From Kosakonia sp. H02 (GTDB lineage: Bacteria; Pseudomonadota; Gammaproteobacteria; Enterobacterales; Enterobacteriaceae), in contig CP131915.1 in NCBI GenBank assembly GCA_030704225.1, positions 2,666,001 through 2,730,000 of the forward strand: 64,000 nt of DNA. Reading direction: 5' to 3'. Positions 34,748 to 43,827 of the stretch are shown here, piece by piece. Position 1 is the stretch's first letter; each line of letters opens with the position of its first letter. Below the pieces are notes generated by a model. That model had not been told where the DNA came from. It worked only from the letters and a program-made list of their open reading frames with translations, and ran no database searches. Made by a program: the position numbers and the translations under genes.

Positions 34748-36154
34748 ATGGACAACAACAAACTGTCTGTTAAAGAAAAGATTGGCTATGGCATGGGTGA
34801 CGCCGGATGCAACATCATCTTTGGCGCTATCATGTTGTTTGTTAACTATTTTTACACAGATATCTTCGGCCTCGCGCCTGCGCTGGTCGGCGTGTTACTG
34901 CTGTCGATTCGCGTTATTGACGCGATTACTGACCCGCTGATGGGCGCGCTGGCTGACCGTACACAAAGCAAATATGGCCGTTTCCGCCCGTGGCTGCTGT
35001 GGATAGCGGTGCCTTACGCCGTGTTCAGCGTGCTGATGTTCACCACGCCGGCGTGGAGCTACAGCAGCAAAGTTATCTATGCCTTTGTCACCTACTTCCT
35101 GCTGTCGCTGACCTATACCGCCATCAATATTCCCTACTGCTCGCTGGGTGGCGTGATTACTAACGATCCGAAAGAGCGTGTTGCCTGCCAGTCGTATCGC
35201 TTTGTGATGGTGGGTATCGCCACGCTGCTGCTGTCGCTGACCCTGCTGCCGATGGCGGAATGGTTTGGCGGCGCGGATAAAGCCAAAGGCTACCAGATGG
35301 CAATGGCGGTGCTGGCGTTTATCGGCATGTGTATGTTTCTGTTCTGTTTTGCCACCGTGCGCGAGCGCATTCGCCCGGCGGTACCGACCAATGACGATCT
35401 GAAGAAAGATTTTAAAGACGTATGGAAGAACGACCAGTGGGTACGCATTCTGCTGCTGACGCTGTGCAACGTCTGCCCCGGTTTTATCCGCATGGCCGCC
35501 ACGATGTATTACGTCACCTGGGTTATGCAGGAGAGCACCCATTTCGCCACGCTGTTTATCAGCCTTGGCGTGGTGGGCATGATGATCGGCAGTATGCTGG
35601 CAAAAGTGCTGACCGACCGCTGGTGCAAACTGAAAGTCTTCTTCTGGACCAACATCGCGCTGGCAATTTTTTCCTGCGCCTTTTACTTCTTCGACCCGCA
35701 CGCCACGGTGATGATTGTGGTGCTCTACTTCCTGCTTAACATCCTGCATCAAATCCCTTCCCCGCTGCACTGGTCGCTGATGGCGGACGTGGATGATTAC
35801 GGCGAGTGGAAAACCGGCAAACGCATTACCGGGATCAGCTTTTCCGGCAACCTCTTCTTCCTGAAAGTGGGTCTCGCCGTGGCGGGCGCAATGGTCGGCT
35901 TCCTGCTCTCCTGGTATGGTTACGATGCCGGAGCCAAACAGCAGAGCGCCAGCGCTATCAACGGCATCATGCTGCTGTTTACGGTGATCCCGGGCGTTGG
36001 TTACCTGATTACCGCAGGCGTGGTGCGCCTGCTGAAAGTCGACCGTGAATTAATGAAACAGATCCAGGCGGATCTGGAAAAACGCCGCGTCAACTACCAC
36101 GAACTGAGCGAACGCCAGCCGGTCCCCGCAGGCGAAAACGTAAGGAACGCATAA
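34748..36154 (+). CDS. GPH-family (glycoside-pentoside-hexuronide) cation symporter
   Basis: A 468-residue major-facilitator-like transporter of the GPH family, related to melibiose and xyloside carriers (MelB, YicJ, XynP). The family pattern is visible: K-E-K-I-G-Y-G-M-G-D at the N-terminus, D-P-L-M-G-A-L-A-D-R-T (cation-linked Asp) after span 2, G-R-F-R-P-W-L-L-W, and M-A-D-V-D-D-Y-G-E-W-K-T-G-K-R near residue 345. About 12 spans are expected. ATG 34748 follows GAGGGAG. The last base of its stop is the first base of the GH43 start, so the likely substrate is an oligosaccharide cleaved by that enzyme. E. coli K-12 lacks the cassette here. Confidence 0.9.
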   Translation: MDNNKLSVKEKIGYGMGDAGCNIIFGAIMLFVNYFYTDIFGLAPALVGVLLLSIRVIDAITDPLMGALADRTQSKYGRFRPWLLWIAVPYAVFSVLMFTTPAWSYSSKVIYAFVTYFLLSLTYTAINIPYCSLGGVITNDPKERVACQSYRFVMVGIATLLLSLTLLPMAEWFGGADKAKGYQMAMAVLAFIGMCMFLFCFATVRERIRPAVPTNDDLKKDFKDVWKNDQWVRILLLTLCNVCPGFIRMAATMYYVTWVMQESTHFATLFISLGVVGMMIGSMLAKVLTDRWCKLKVFFWTNIALAIFSCAFYFFDPHATVMIVVLYFLLNILHQIPSPLHWSLMADVDDYGEWKTGKRITGISFSGNLFFLKVGLAVAGAMVGFLLSWYGYDAGAKQQSASAINGIMLLFTVIPGVGYLITAGVVRLLKVDRELMKQIQADLEKRRVNYHELSERQPVPAGENVRNA

Positions 36155-37104
36155 TGAGTGACTGGCCAAACCCGTTTATTGAGCAGCGCGCAGACCCTTT
36201 TATTCTGCGCCACGAAGGCAACTATTACTTTGTCGCCTCGGTGCCGGAGTATGACCGACTGGAGATCCGCCGCGCGACCACACTGGAGGGGCTACGCCGC
36301 GCCGAAGGCGTAGTGGTCTGGCGCAAGCCGCAAAGCGGGCCGATGAGTGAGCTTATCTGGGCGCCGGAGCTGCATCATATTGATGGCAAATGGTATTTAT
36401 ATTTTGCCGCCACCTGGACGAAGGCGCTGGATGCACTGAATATGTTCCAGCACCGCATGTTCGTGCTGGAGTGCGCCGATGCCGATCCGCTCACCGGCCG
36501 CTGGGTGGAAAAAGGCCAGGTCCAGACACCGTTTGATACCTTCGCCCTCGATGCCACAACCTTTGTCCATCAAGGCAAACGCTGGTATCTGTGGGCGCAG
36601 AAAGCGCCAGATATTGCGGGCAACTCCAACCTCTATCTGGCGGAAATGGAAAACCCGTGGACGCTGAAAGGCGAGCCGGTAATGTTAAGCCAACCGGAGT
36701 TTGACTGGGAGTGCCGGGGCTTTCGGGTGAACGAAGGGCCTGCGGTGCTGTTTCACGGCGACAAGCTGTTTATCAGCTACTCTGCCAGCGCCACCGATGA
36801 AAACTACTGCATGGGTCTGCTGTGGATCGATATCCACGCGAATCCGCAGGATCCGGCGAACTGGCAGAAAACGCCGCAGCCAGTGTTTAAAACCAGTTAT
36901 GAAAATCGCCAGTATGGCCCAGGCCACAACAGCTTTACGCAAACGCCGGACGGGGAAGATGTGCTGGTGTATCACGCGCGTAACTACACCGAAATAGAAG
37001 GCGATCCGCTGTACGATCCCAATCGCCACACCCGCCTGAAAACGATCCGCTGGCAGGAAAACGGGATGCCTGATTTTGGCATCCCGGCAGCGGATAATCG
37101 CTAA
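36154..37104 (+). CDS. Glycoside hydrolase family 43 protein, probable arabinofuranosidase/xylosidase
   Basis: A 316-residue enzyme of the five-bladed beta-propeller GH43 type. The catalytic triad can be placed: general base Asp14 (Q-R-A-D-P-F), pKa-modulating Asp133 (F-A-L-D-A-T-T-F) and general acid Glu194 (V-N-E-G-P). His258 in Y-G-P-G-H-N-S-F is the conserved central His. There is no signal peptide, so it acts in the cytoplasm on sugars brought in by the symporter encoded just before it (1-bp overlap, TAATG). Whether it removes arabinose or xylose cannot be told from sequence. It is convergent with ampE. Confidence 0.9.
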   Translation: MSDWPNPFIEQRADPFILRHEGNYYFVASVPEYDRLEIRRATTLEGLRRAEGVVVWRKPQSGPMSELIWAPELHHIDGKWYLYFAATWTKALDALNMFQHRMFVLECADADPLTGRWVEKGQVQTPFDTFALDATTFVHQGKRWYLWAQKAPDIAGNSNLYLAEMENPWTLKGEPVMLSQPEFDWECRGFRVNEGPAVLFHGDKLFISYSASATDENYCMGLLWIDIHANPQDPANWQKTPQPVFKTSYENRQYGPGHNSFTQTPDGEDVLVYHARNYTEIEGDPLYDPNRHTRLKTIRWQENGMPDFGIPAADNR

Positions 37105-37109
37105 ACGAG

Positions 37110-37135
37110 CGGCACGCGGTTACATCAGCGTGCCG
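37110..37135. terminator. Hairpin between convergent GH43 gene and ampE
   Basis: CGGCACGC (37110-37117) pairs with GCGTGCCG (37128-37135) around a 10-base loop. The right arm lies inside the last codons of ampE. No strong T-run follows, so termination is uncertain. Confidence 0.45.
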
Positions 37136-37974
37136 TAAATCGTTAACAGCGCCACCACAACCACCAGCACCAGCGACGTTTTTTTCGCCATCGACACTGC
37201 CGCTTTCGGTGTGGCGACCTTATCCATATGCGGCTCGCGCGCCAGCGAGAACTGGGCAAGACGCGTCAGCACGTGATACTGCGAGGTATGGGCATCACCC
37301 AGCGAGGCAAACCAGGCCGGTAGCGCTTTCTCGCCATGCCCAACCAGCGCATACACCACGCCCGCCAGGCGCACCGGCACCCAGTCCAGCAGATGCAAAA
37401 TGGCATCGATGCCGGATTGCTGGCGCTCGTTTGGCGTTTGATAGCGCGCCAGCCACGACTGCCAGGCACGTAAGAATGCATAACCCACCAGCAGCACCGG
37501 CCCCCAGGGGCCACCGACGATAAACCAGAACAGCGGCGCGAGATAAAAACGGAAGTTAATCCACAGCAACGCGTTTTGCAGTTCGCGCAAGAACTCGCGC
37601 TCACTACAGCCAGGCGGCACACCGTGGATCAGCGTCAACTCATTGGCCATCGCCATATGCGCATGGCTGTCGTTGCGCGCCGCCGCTTTCAGGTAAGCAT
37701 GGTAGTGCAACCGCACTTTACCTGCGCCGATACACAGCACGCCAATCAGGATCCACACCACCAGCAGCGGCACATTAAAAAATAACCCGAGCAGCGCGCG
37801 CAAAATCAAAAACGTCACCAGCATCGCCAGCGCCGTCATCAGCAACGTTCTGAACATGGAGTAGTGTTTTACGCGCCGGAACAGCACCTCTACCCGGTGA
37901 TCCAGTTGCCAGTGTTCTCCCAGTTTAAATAGCCGTTCTGCTGCCAGTACCAGCAGCATGGTGAATAATGTCAT
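37120..37974 (-). CDS. ampE: AmpE, inner-membrane regulator of beta-lactamase (CobD/CbiB-like)
   Basis: A 284-residue inner-membrane protein equal in length to E. coli AmpE, with hydrophobic segments near residues 1-15, 42-62, 66-85, 145-165 and at the C-terminus. It is encoded with AmpD in enterobacteria and is described as a sensory component of beta-lactamase induction, though its activity is not established. It overlaps ampD by 4 bp. No ampC or ampR is in the window. Confidence 0.94.
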   Translation of the reverse strand: MTLFTMLLVLAAERLFKLGEHWQLDHRVEVLFRRVKHYSMFRTLLMTALAMLVTFLILRALLGLFFNVPLLVVWILIGVLCIGAGKVRLHYHAYLKAAARNDSHAHMAMANELTLIHGVPPGCSEREFLRELQNALLWINFRFYLAPLFWFIVGGPWGPVLLVGYAFLRAWQSWLARYQTPNERQQSGIDAILHLLDWVPVRLAGVVYALVGHGEKALPAWFASLGDAHTSQYHVLTRLAQFSLAREPHMDKVATPKAAVSMAKKTSLVLVVVVALLTIYGTLM

Positions 37975-38534
37975 GGCATCTCCTTTTCTGACAAACCAGC
38001 AACCAGGGCGCGAAACCTCGCCCAGTCAAACGCCGGGCCGGGATCGGTCTTGCGCTCAGGGGCGATATCGCTATGTCCGGTCATATTGTCGGCAATCGAC
38101 GGGTAAAGCTTAATGACCGTTCGCGTTACTGCCGCCAGTTGAAGGTACTGCGCGTCGGTATACGCCAGTTGGTCCGTTCCCTCAAGCTCAATACCAATCG
38201 AAAAATCATTACAGCGCTCCCGTCCCTTATACGACGACACGCCCGCATGCCAGGCGCGCTTATCGAACGGCACATATTGCACAATCTCGCCGTCGCGGCG
38301 GATCAGGCAGTGGGCAGAAACGCGCAAATGAGCAATCTCAGCGAAGAAGGGATCGGCGCTTGCATCCAGCGTCCCGGTAAAGAGCGCGTCAATCCACGGT
38401 CCGCCGAACTTGCCAGGCGGCAGGCTAATATTATGTACCACCAGCAGTAAAGGCTGCTCATCGTCCGGGCGGCAATCGAAATGGGGAGACGGCACGTGCC
38501 GCGCCTCCACCAGCCAACCCTTGCGTAACTGCAT
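37971..38534 (-). CDS. ampD: AmpD, 1,6-anhydro-N-acetylmuramyl-L-alanine amidase
   Basis: AmpD cleaves the peptide from anhydro-muropeptides in the cytoplasm during peptidoglycan recycling; its loss derepresses ampC. The 187-residue product (E. coli 183) has the zinc ligands His34, His154 and Asp164 and catalytic Glu116 and Lys162, all at E. coli numbering. The extra residues are at the C-terminus. It is cytoplasmic (no signal peptide) and divergent from nadC. Confidence 0.97.
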   Translation of the reverse strand: MQLRKGWLVEARHVPSPHFDCRPDDEQPLLLVVHNISLPPGKFGGPWIDALFTGTLDASADPFFAEIAHLRVSAHCLIRRDGEIVQYVPFDKRAWHAGVSSYKGRERCNDFSIGIELEGTDQLAYTDAQYLQLAAVTRTVIKLYPSIADNMTGHSDIAPERKTDPGPAFDWARFRALVAGLSEKEMP

Positions 38535-38663
38535 AAGGAACTCCTTATAGAGGATGGTGCTGAAACACGCTTCAGAGTAGCATGCTTAGGCGGCGTCCCA
38601 TAATGCCAGACCCGCACAACCAACCGCTAACATTGTGATTCGTTACCCTTTTTGGAGTTTATC

Positions 38664-39557
38664 ATGCCGCCTCGCCGCTATAACCCCGACCTTCGACGTG
38701 ACGCGCTACTCAAACGCATTGAATTGGATATTCCTGCCGCTGTTGCCCAGGCGCTGCGCGAAGATTTGGGGGGTGAAGTCGATGCGAATAACGACATTAC
38801 CGCTCAATTGTTACCGCCAGAGAACCGTTCTCATGCGGTCGTCATTACCCGCGAAGTGGGCATTTTCTGTGGTAAACGCTGGGTTGAAGAGGTGTTTATC
38901 CAACTGGCAGGCGATGACGTAACACTGACCTGGCACGTGGACGATGGCGATGCCGTGCGCGCCGACCAACCTTTATTCGAGCTTGATGGCCCCTCACGCG
39001 TGCTGCTCACTGGTGAGCGAACCGCCCTTAATTTCGTGCAAACGTTATCCGGCGTGGCAAGCGAAGTACACCGCTACGTTGAATTGCTGAGTGGTACTAA
39101 AACGCAATTACTCGATACGCGTAAAACGCTGCCGGGGCTGCGCACAGCGCTGAAATATGCCGTGCTGTGCGGCGGCGGCGCTAACCATCGGCTGGGGCTT
39201 TCCGATGCGTTTCTGATCAAAGAGAACCACATTATCGCTGCGGGCTCCGTTCGCCAGGCGGTGGAAAAAGCCTTCTGGCTACGCCCGGATGTGCCGGTGG
39301 AAGTTGAAGTTGAAACGCTGGAAGAACTCGACGACGCGCTGAAAGCCGGTGCCGACATCATCATGCTGGACAACTTCGCCACCGAACAAATGCGTGAAGC
39401 GGTAAAACGCACCAACGGCCAGGCAAAACTGGAAGTCTCCGGCAATGTCACGCAAGAAACCCTGCGTGAATTCGCCGAAACCGGCGTCGATTACATCTCC
39501 GTCGGTGCGCTGACGAAACACGTCCGCGCCCTCGATCTGTCAATGCGCTTTCGCTAA
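38664..39557 (+). CDS. nadC: Nicotinate-nucleotide pyrophosphorylase (carboxylating)
   Basis: NadC (quinolinate phosphoribosyltransferase) makes nicotinate mononucleotide from quinolinate and PRPP in de novo NAD synthesis. The 297-residue product matches E. coli NadC, with T-R-K-T-L-P-G-L-R (about residues 138-146), the A-N-H-R-L-G-L-S-D substrate site and D-N-F in the barrel. ATG 38664 follows TTGGAG and gives the conserved M-P-P-R-R-Y-N-P-D start; an upstream in-frame start at 38652 is rejected. Confidence 0.97.
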   Translation: MPPRRYNPDLRRDALLKRIELDIPAAVAQALREDLGGEVDANNDITAQLLPPENRSHAVVITREVGIFCGKRWVEEVFIQLAGDDVTLTWHVDDGDAVRADQPLFELDGPSRVLLTGERTALNFVQTLSGVASEVHRYVELLSGTKTQLLDTRKTLPGLRTALKYAVLCGGGANHRLGLSDAFLIKENHIIAAGSVRQAVEKAFWLRPDVPVEVEVETLEELDDALKAGADIIMLDNFATEQMREAVKRTNGQAKLEVSGNVTQETLREFAETGVDYISVGALTKHVRALDLSMRFR

Positions 39558-39572
39558 CTTTATTGCGGCTAA

Positions 39573-39594
39573 GCGGGCCATTTTTGCGGCCCGC
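39573..39594 (+). terminator. Hairpin after nadC
   Basis: GCGGGCC (39573-39579) pairs with GGCCCGC (39588-39594) around an eight-base T-rich loop, 15 bp after the nadC stop. No T-run follows, so it may be a weak terminator or an RNA 3' end. Confidence 0.45.
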
Positions 39595-39724
39595 CTCGCA
39601 GATAATATGTCGCATTGTGCAAACTGCGCAATAAAACCGGAAGCGCTTTTCCTGACCTCATTTTTACTCCTCGCCCCGCATTTATCGAACTGACACAGTA
39701 GCGGCTCTGCACAAGGAGCCGTTT

Positions 39725-40159
39725 ATGAACAAAGAACACGGATTTACCCTCATCGAACTCATGGTGGTGATCGGCATCGTCGCCATACTGAGCGCCATCG
39801 GCATTCCCGCCTACCAGAACTATCTGCGCAAAGCGGCATTAACCGACATGTTGCAAACCTTCGTCCCTTACCGCACCGCCGTGGAGCTTTGCGCGCTGGA
39901 GCGCGGCGGTGTCGATAACTGCGATGCCAGCAGCAACGGCATTCCTGCGCCCACTACCACCCGCTATGTCTCCGCGCTCAGCGTCACCAAAGGCGTGGTC
40001 TCGCTGACCGGCCAGGAGAGCCTGAACGGACTCAGCGTGGTGATGACACCGCAGTGGAGCAATGCCGATGGCATCCAGGGCTGGGCGCGGGCCTGTAACA
40101 CGCAAGCGGACAGCGCACTGCAACAAGCCTGCGAAGACGTTTTTCGTACCGGACGTTAA
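39725..40159 (+). CDS. ppdD: Type IV prepilin PpdD
   Basis: A 144-residue class IVa prepilin. The short basic leader MNKEHG is cut after Gly6 by a prepilin peptidase, leaving the methylated Phe1 and Glu5 (F-T-L-I-E) followed by the hydrophobic helix. Two C-terminal cysteines, after D-S-A-L-Q-Q-A and earlier in the globular head, can form the D-region disulfide. It leads the ppdD-hofB-hofC set; the peptidase gene is not in the window. The leader in front carries an AAGGAG ribosome site. Confidence 0.96.
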   Translation: MNKEHGFTLIELMVVIGIVAILSAIGIPAYQNYLRKAALTDMLQTFVPYRTAVELCALERGGVDNCDASSNGIPAPTTTRYVSALSVTKGVVSLTGQESLNGLSVVMTPQWSNADGIQGWARACNTQADSALQQACEDVFRTGR

Positions 40160-40168
40160 GGAGCCATG

Positions 40169-41560
40169 ATGAAAGAGGACAAACTGGCCGCGCTGTGCCA
40201 GCGCCATAAAGCGCTGTTACTCAGCCGTGACGACGAACAGGTCACCATCGCCGTGCTGGAAAAACCCAGCACGGAATTTATGGAATCACTCAGTTTCGCT
40301 GTCCGACAGCGCGTTGATATTCGTTGCTGGACACCGGAGCAAATGGACAAGCATCAACAACTGGCAGCGCAAGCAGCGTCGTCTGCGGTAGCTGACGTTG
40401 AAGAAAGCGGTTCAGCAGTGGAAATAATCAACCATACGCTGCAACAGGCGCTGGTGCTGCGCGCATCGGATATCCATTTCGAACCTGCCGAAACAGAGTA
40501 CGCCATTCGTCTGCGTGTCGACGGCGTGCTTCATCCCCTGTCACCCCTGCCCTGTTCGCTCGCCAGCACCCTGACCGCAAGGCTAAAAGTCCTCGGCAAT
40601 CTTGATATCGCCGAGCGACGACTGCCGCAGGATGGGCAATTCAACGTCGATCTTTACGGGCAATCCGTTTCCTTTCGCATTGCGACGTTGCCCTGTCGCC
40701 ACGGCGAAAAAGTGGTGCTGCGCCTGCTGCATCAGGTAAATCAGGCGCTGGAACTGACCGCGCTCGGCATGACCGAAACTCAACAGGCGCTGTTTAAAAT
40801 CGCGCTGGCGCAACCGCAAGGATTATTATTGGTCACCGGCCCGACAGGCAGCGGTAAAACAGTGACGCTCTATAGCGCGCTACAGGCGCGCAACAAGCCA
40901 GAGGTCAATATTTGCAGCGTTGAAGACCCGATAGAAATCCCGCTCGCTGGCTTAAACCAGACGCAGATTACGCCACGAACCGGACTCACTTTTCAAAGTG
41001 TATTGCGCGCTCTGCTGCGCCAGGATCCGGACATCATCATGGTGGGAGAGATTCGCGATGGCGAAACGGCAGAAATTGCCATCAAAGCCGCGCAAACCGG
41101 GCATCTGGTGCTATCAACACTGCATACCAACTCCACCAGTGAAACCCTGGTGCGCATCCAGCAGATGGGCGTCGCGCGCTGGATGATCTCTTCGGCACTC
41201 TCGCTGGTGGTGGCTCAGCGGCTGGTGCGCAAGCTTTGCCCCCACTGCCGCAAGCTGGCGGCGGACTATACCCATCTTCCTGAGAAAGTATGGTCACGGC
41301 CGCTGCCCCGCTGGCGCGCCGAAGGGTGTGAACAGTGCTATCACGGCTTTTATGGCCGGGTGGCGCTATTTGAAATCCTCGCCGTCACCCCGCCCATACG
41401 CCAGGCTATTGCCAGCGGGATGAGCGCAAACGACATCGAACAGTGCGCCCATAAAGAGGGTATGACGTCACTGTTTCAACATGGTTGCCAGGCCGTGGAA
41501 CAAGGACTTACCACCTTTGAAGAGCTGGTGCGCATATTGGGTTTCCCGGATGGCGAGTAA
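40169..41560 (+). CDS. hofB: Type IV pilus assembly ATPase HofB (GspE/PilB family)
   Basis: The 463-residue secretion ATPase powers pilus extension. Walker A G-P-T-G-S-G-K-T is at about residues 227-234, the Asp box and Walker B (D-P-D-I-I-M-V-G-E-I-R-D-G-E-T) near 290-304, the His box T-G-H-L-V-L-S-T-L-H-T-N near 311-322, and the C-terminal zinc motif C-P-H-C...C-E-Q-C. It begins 9 bp after ppdD. Two adjacent ATGs exist; 40169 is better spaced from AAGGAG than 40166. Confidence 0.94.
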   Translation: MKEDKLAALCQRHKALLLSRDDEQVTIAVLEKPSTEFMESLSFAVRQRVDIRCWTPEQMDKHQQLAAQAASSAVADVEESGSAVEIINHTLQQALVLRASDIHFEPAETEYAIRLRVDGVLHPLSPLPCSLASTLTARLKVLGNLDIAERRLPQDGQFNVDLYGQSVSFRIATLPCRHGEKVVLRLLHQVNQALELTALGMTETQQALFKIALAQPQGLLLVTGPTGSGKTVTLYSALQARNKPEVNICSVEDPIEIPLAGLNQTQITPRTGLTFQSVLRALLRQDPDIIMVGEIRDGETAEIAIKAAQTGHLVLSTLHTNSTSETLVRIQQMGVARWMISSALSLVVAQRLVRKLCPHCRKLAADYTHLPEKVWSRPLPRWRAEGCEQCYHGFYGRVALFEILAVTPPIRQAIASGMSANDIEQCAHKEGMTSLFQHGCQAVEQGLTTFEELVRILGFPDGE

Positions 41561-42752
41561 ACAACTCTGGCAATGGTCCGGGCTGAATGAACACGGCGAA
41601 CTGCAAAGCGGCCTGCACTGGAGCGAAAACCGTACTGCGGCGATAGTGCGGTTGCAGCAACAGCAGCGCCATCTGTTAACGCTCAAACGCCGCCCGGTGC
41701 GCCGTGCGCTCTGGCGGATTGAACACAGCACGCCGCTACTCAACCAACTCGCAACGCTGCTCCAGGCCGGGCTTACGCTGCCAGAAGGATTGCAGCTTAT
41801 GGCCGAGCAACACCCCGCCAGACAGTGGCAGGCGCTGTTACGCCATCTGGCAGAGTCGCTGGAACAAGGCGAAACCTTCTCGGCGGCGCTACGCCAATGG
41901 CCGGATGTGTTTCCGCCGCTGTGGCAGGCGATGATCCGCACCGGCGAGCTAACCGGCAAGCTTGATGAGTGCTGCTTCCGGCTGGCCAGCCAGCAAAAAG
42001 CGCAGCATGAGCTCACACTGAAGGTGAAAAAAGCGCTGCGTTATCCGTTGATCATTTTGTCGCTGACGGCGGCAGTGGTGCTGGCGATGGTCTATCTGGT
42101 ATTGCCGGAGTTTTCCGCCATTTACCAGACGTTCAATACGCCACTCCCGGCATTAACGCGCGGCGTCATTGCCGCAGCCACCATGGTACAGCAAGGCGCA
42201 CTGCCTTTTATGGTATGTGCCGGGCTTGTGAGCGCCGCGTTGCTCAAGGTACGTAACCATGCCGGATGGCTGCGCTACAGGCAGCGGGGGTTACTTGCAA
42301 GCCCGATAATCGGGCCGCTGGTGCGCGGACAACGGCTGAGTCAGATTTTTACCGTTCTGTCGCTGACGCAGCGCTCCGGTATCTCATTTTTACAGGGGCT
42401 GGAAAGTGTTACCGACACCGTAACCTGCCCGTACTGGCGTGAGCTGTTACAACGTGCGCACCAGGAGATAACAGAGGGCACATCAATTTCCGCTGCGTTA
42501 AAAGCAAACGGCGAATTCCCGCCGCTGTGCATTCAACTGATTCGTACGGGGGAAGTTTCCGGGGCGCTGGATAACATGCTCGACAATCTGGCGCAACATC
42601 ATAGTGAGCAGACGCAGCGTCAGGCCGATGGGCTGGCGGCGGTGTTAGAGCCGCTGCTGCTGGTTGTGACGGGAGTGATCATTGGCGTACTGGTGGTGGC
42701 CATGTATCTGCCCATCTTTCATCTGGGCGATGCGATGGGCGGTACAGGATAA
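41550..42752 (+). CDS. hofC: Type IV pilus inner-membrane platform protein HofC (GspF/PilC family)
   Basis: A 400-residue inner-membrane protein, same length as E. coli HofC. It has two related GspF domains (about residues 60-180 and 265-385), each with a L-A-T-L-L-Q-A-G-L or L-S-L-T-Q-R-S-G-I motif and M-I-R-T-G-E or L-I-R-T-G-E, and three membrane spans. It is the platform that couples the HofB ATPase to pilin assembly. ATG 41550 overlaps the end of hofB by 11 bp and gives the E. coli-like M-A-S-K-Q-L-W. Confidence 0.94.
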   Translation: MASKQLWQWSGLNEHGELQSGLHWSENRTAAIVRLQQQQRHLLTLKRRPVRRALWRIEHSTPLLNQLATLLQAGLTLPEGLQLMAEQHPARQWQALLRHLAESLEQGETFSAALRQWPDVFPPLWQAMIRTGELTGKLDECCFRLASQQKAQHELTLKVKKALRYPLIILSLTAAVVLAMVYLVLPEFSAIYQTFNTPLPALTRGVIAAATMVQQGALPFMVCAGLVSAALLKVRNHAGWLRYRQRGLLASPIIGPLVRGQRLSQIFTVLSLTQRSGISFLQGLESVTDTVTCPYWRELLQRAHQEITEGTSISAALKANGEFPPLCIQLIRTGEVSGALDNMLDNLAQHHSEQTQRQADGLAAVLEPLLLVVTGVIIGVLVVAMYLPIFHLGDAMGGTG

Positions 42753-42753
42753 T

Positions 42754-42775
42754 CAGGCGCAGCGCCGTGCGCCTG
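42754..42775. terminator. Hairpin between convergent hofC and guaC
   Basis: CAGGCGCA (42754-42761) pairs with TGCGCCTG (42768-42775) around a six-base loop. It starts just after the hofC stop; there is no long T-run on either side. Confidence 0.5.
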
Positions 42776-42783
42776 TAAGCCAA

Positions 42784-43827
42784 TTAGAGGCTGTTAAACA
42801 CGCGGTTTTCCTGCTCCTGAACGCGGATAAAGGTCGTGCGTTTGGTCAGCTCTTTCAGGCGAGAAGCGCCGACATATGTACAGGCTGAACGCAAGCCGCC
42901 CAGGATATCGCGCGCGGTATTTTCAACCGGGCCGCGCAGTGGAATTTTCACGGTTTTGCCTTCTGCGGCGCGGTAACCGGCAACGCCGCCAACGTGGCGA
43001 TTCATCGCGGATTCAGAGCTCATGCCATAGAACTGCATGAATTTCTCGCCGTTTTCTTCAACGATGGAGCCGCCGCTCTCTTCATGACCGGCCAACATAC
43101 CGCCGAGCATCACGAAGTCTGCGCCGCCGCCAAAGGCTTTTGCCACATCACCGGGTACGGTGCAGCCGCCATCGCTGACAATCTGCCCGCCGAGACCGTG
43201 CGCCGCATCAGCACATTCGATAACCGCAGAAAGCTGCGGGTAGCCAACGCCAGTTTTCACGCGCGTAGTGCAAACAGAGCCAGGGCCAATGCCCACTTTC
43301 ACAATATCGGCCCCGGAGAGGATCAGCTCTTCGCACATTTCGCCGGTAACGACGTTACCCGCGCAGATAGTTTTGTCCGGCCAGGCTTCACGTGCTTTCG
43401 CTAAAAACTGCACGAAGTGCTCGGAGTAGCCATTCGCCACGTCGATGCAGACAAAATTCAGCGATGGGTGCAAAGCGAGGATCTGTTTGGTTTTTTCGAA
43501 GTCCGTATCGGATGTGCCGGTAGAGACCATCACATGGCGCAGCACATTTTCAGATTCAGACTGCACAAAGCCTTTCCACTCTTCAACGGAATAGTGTTTA
43601 TGTACGGCGGTGAGAATATCGAAGGATGCCAGCGCTTTCGCCATGGCGAATGTGCCCACGGTATCCATATTGGCGGCAATAACCGGTACGCCAGACCAGC
43701 GCATTCCAGAATGTTTGAACGTAAACTCGCGCTCCAGTTCGACATCGGAACGGCTTTTAAGGGTAGAACGTTTAGGGCGGATAAGGACGTCTTTGAAACC
43801 TAACTTCAGATCTTCTTCGATACGCAT
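42784..43827 (-). CDS. guaC: GMP reductase
   Basis: GuaC converts GMP to IMP with NADPH, returning guanine nucleotides to the purine pool. The 347-residue product equals E. coli GuaC in length. The catalytic Cys186 lies in G-P-G-S-V-C-T-T-R, and the IMP dehydrogenase-type phosphate-binding G-G motifs (D-G-G-C-T, L-G-G-M-L) follow. The CBS domains of IMP dehydrogenase are absent, as expected. Confidence 0.97.
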   Translation of the reverse strand: MRIEEDLKLGFKDVLIRPKRSTLKSRSDVELEREFTFKHSGMRWSGVPVIAANMDTVGTFAMAKALASFDILTAVHKHYSVEEWKGFVQSESENVLRHVMVSTGTSDTDFEKTKQILALHPSLNFVCIDVANGYSEHFVQFLAKAREAWPDKTICAGNVVTGEMCEELILSGADIVKVGIGPGSVCTTRVKTGVGYPQLSAVIECADAAHGLGGQIVSDGGCTVPGDVAKAFGGGADFVMLGGMLAGHEESGGSIVEENGEKFMQFYGMSSESAMNRHVGGVAGYRAAEGKTVKIPLRGPVENTARDILGGLRSACTYVGASRLKELTKRTTFIRVQEQENRVFNSL

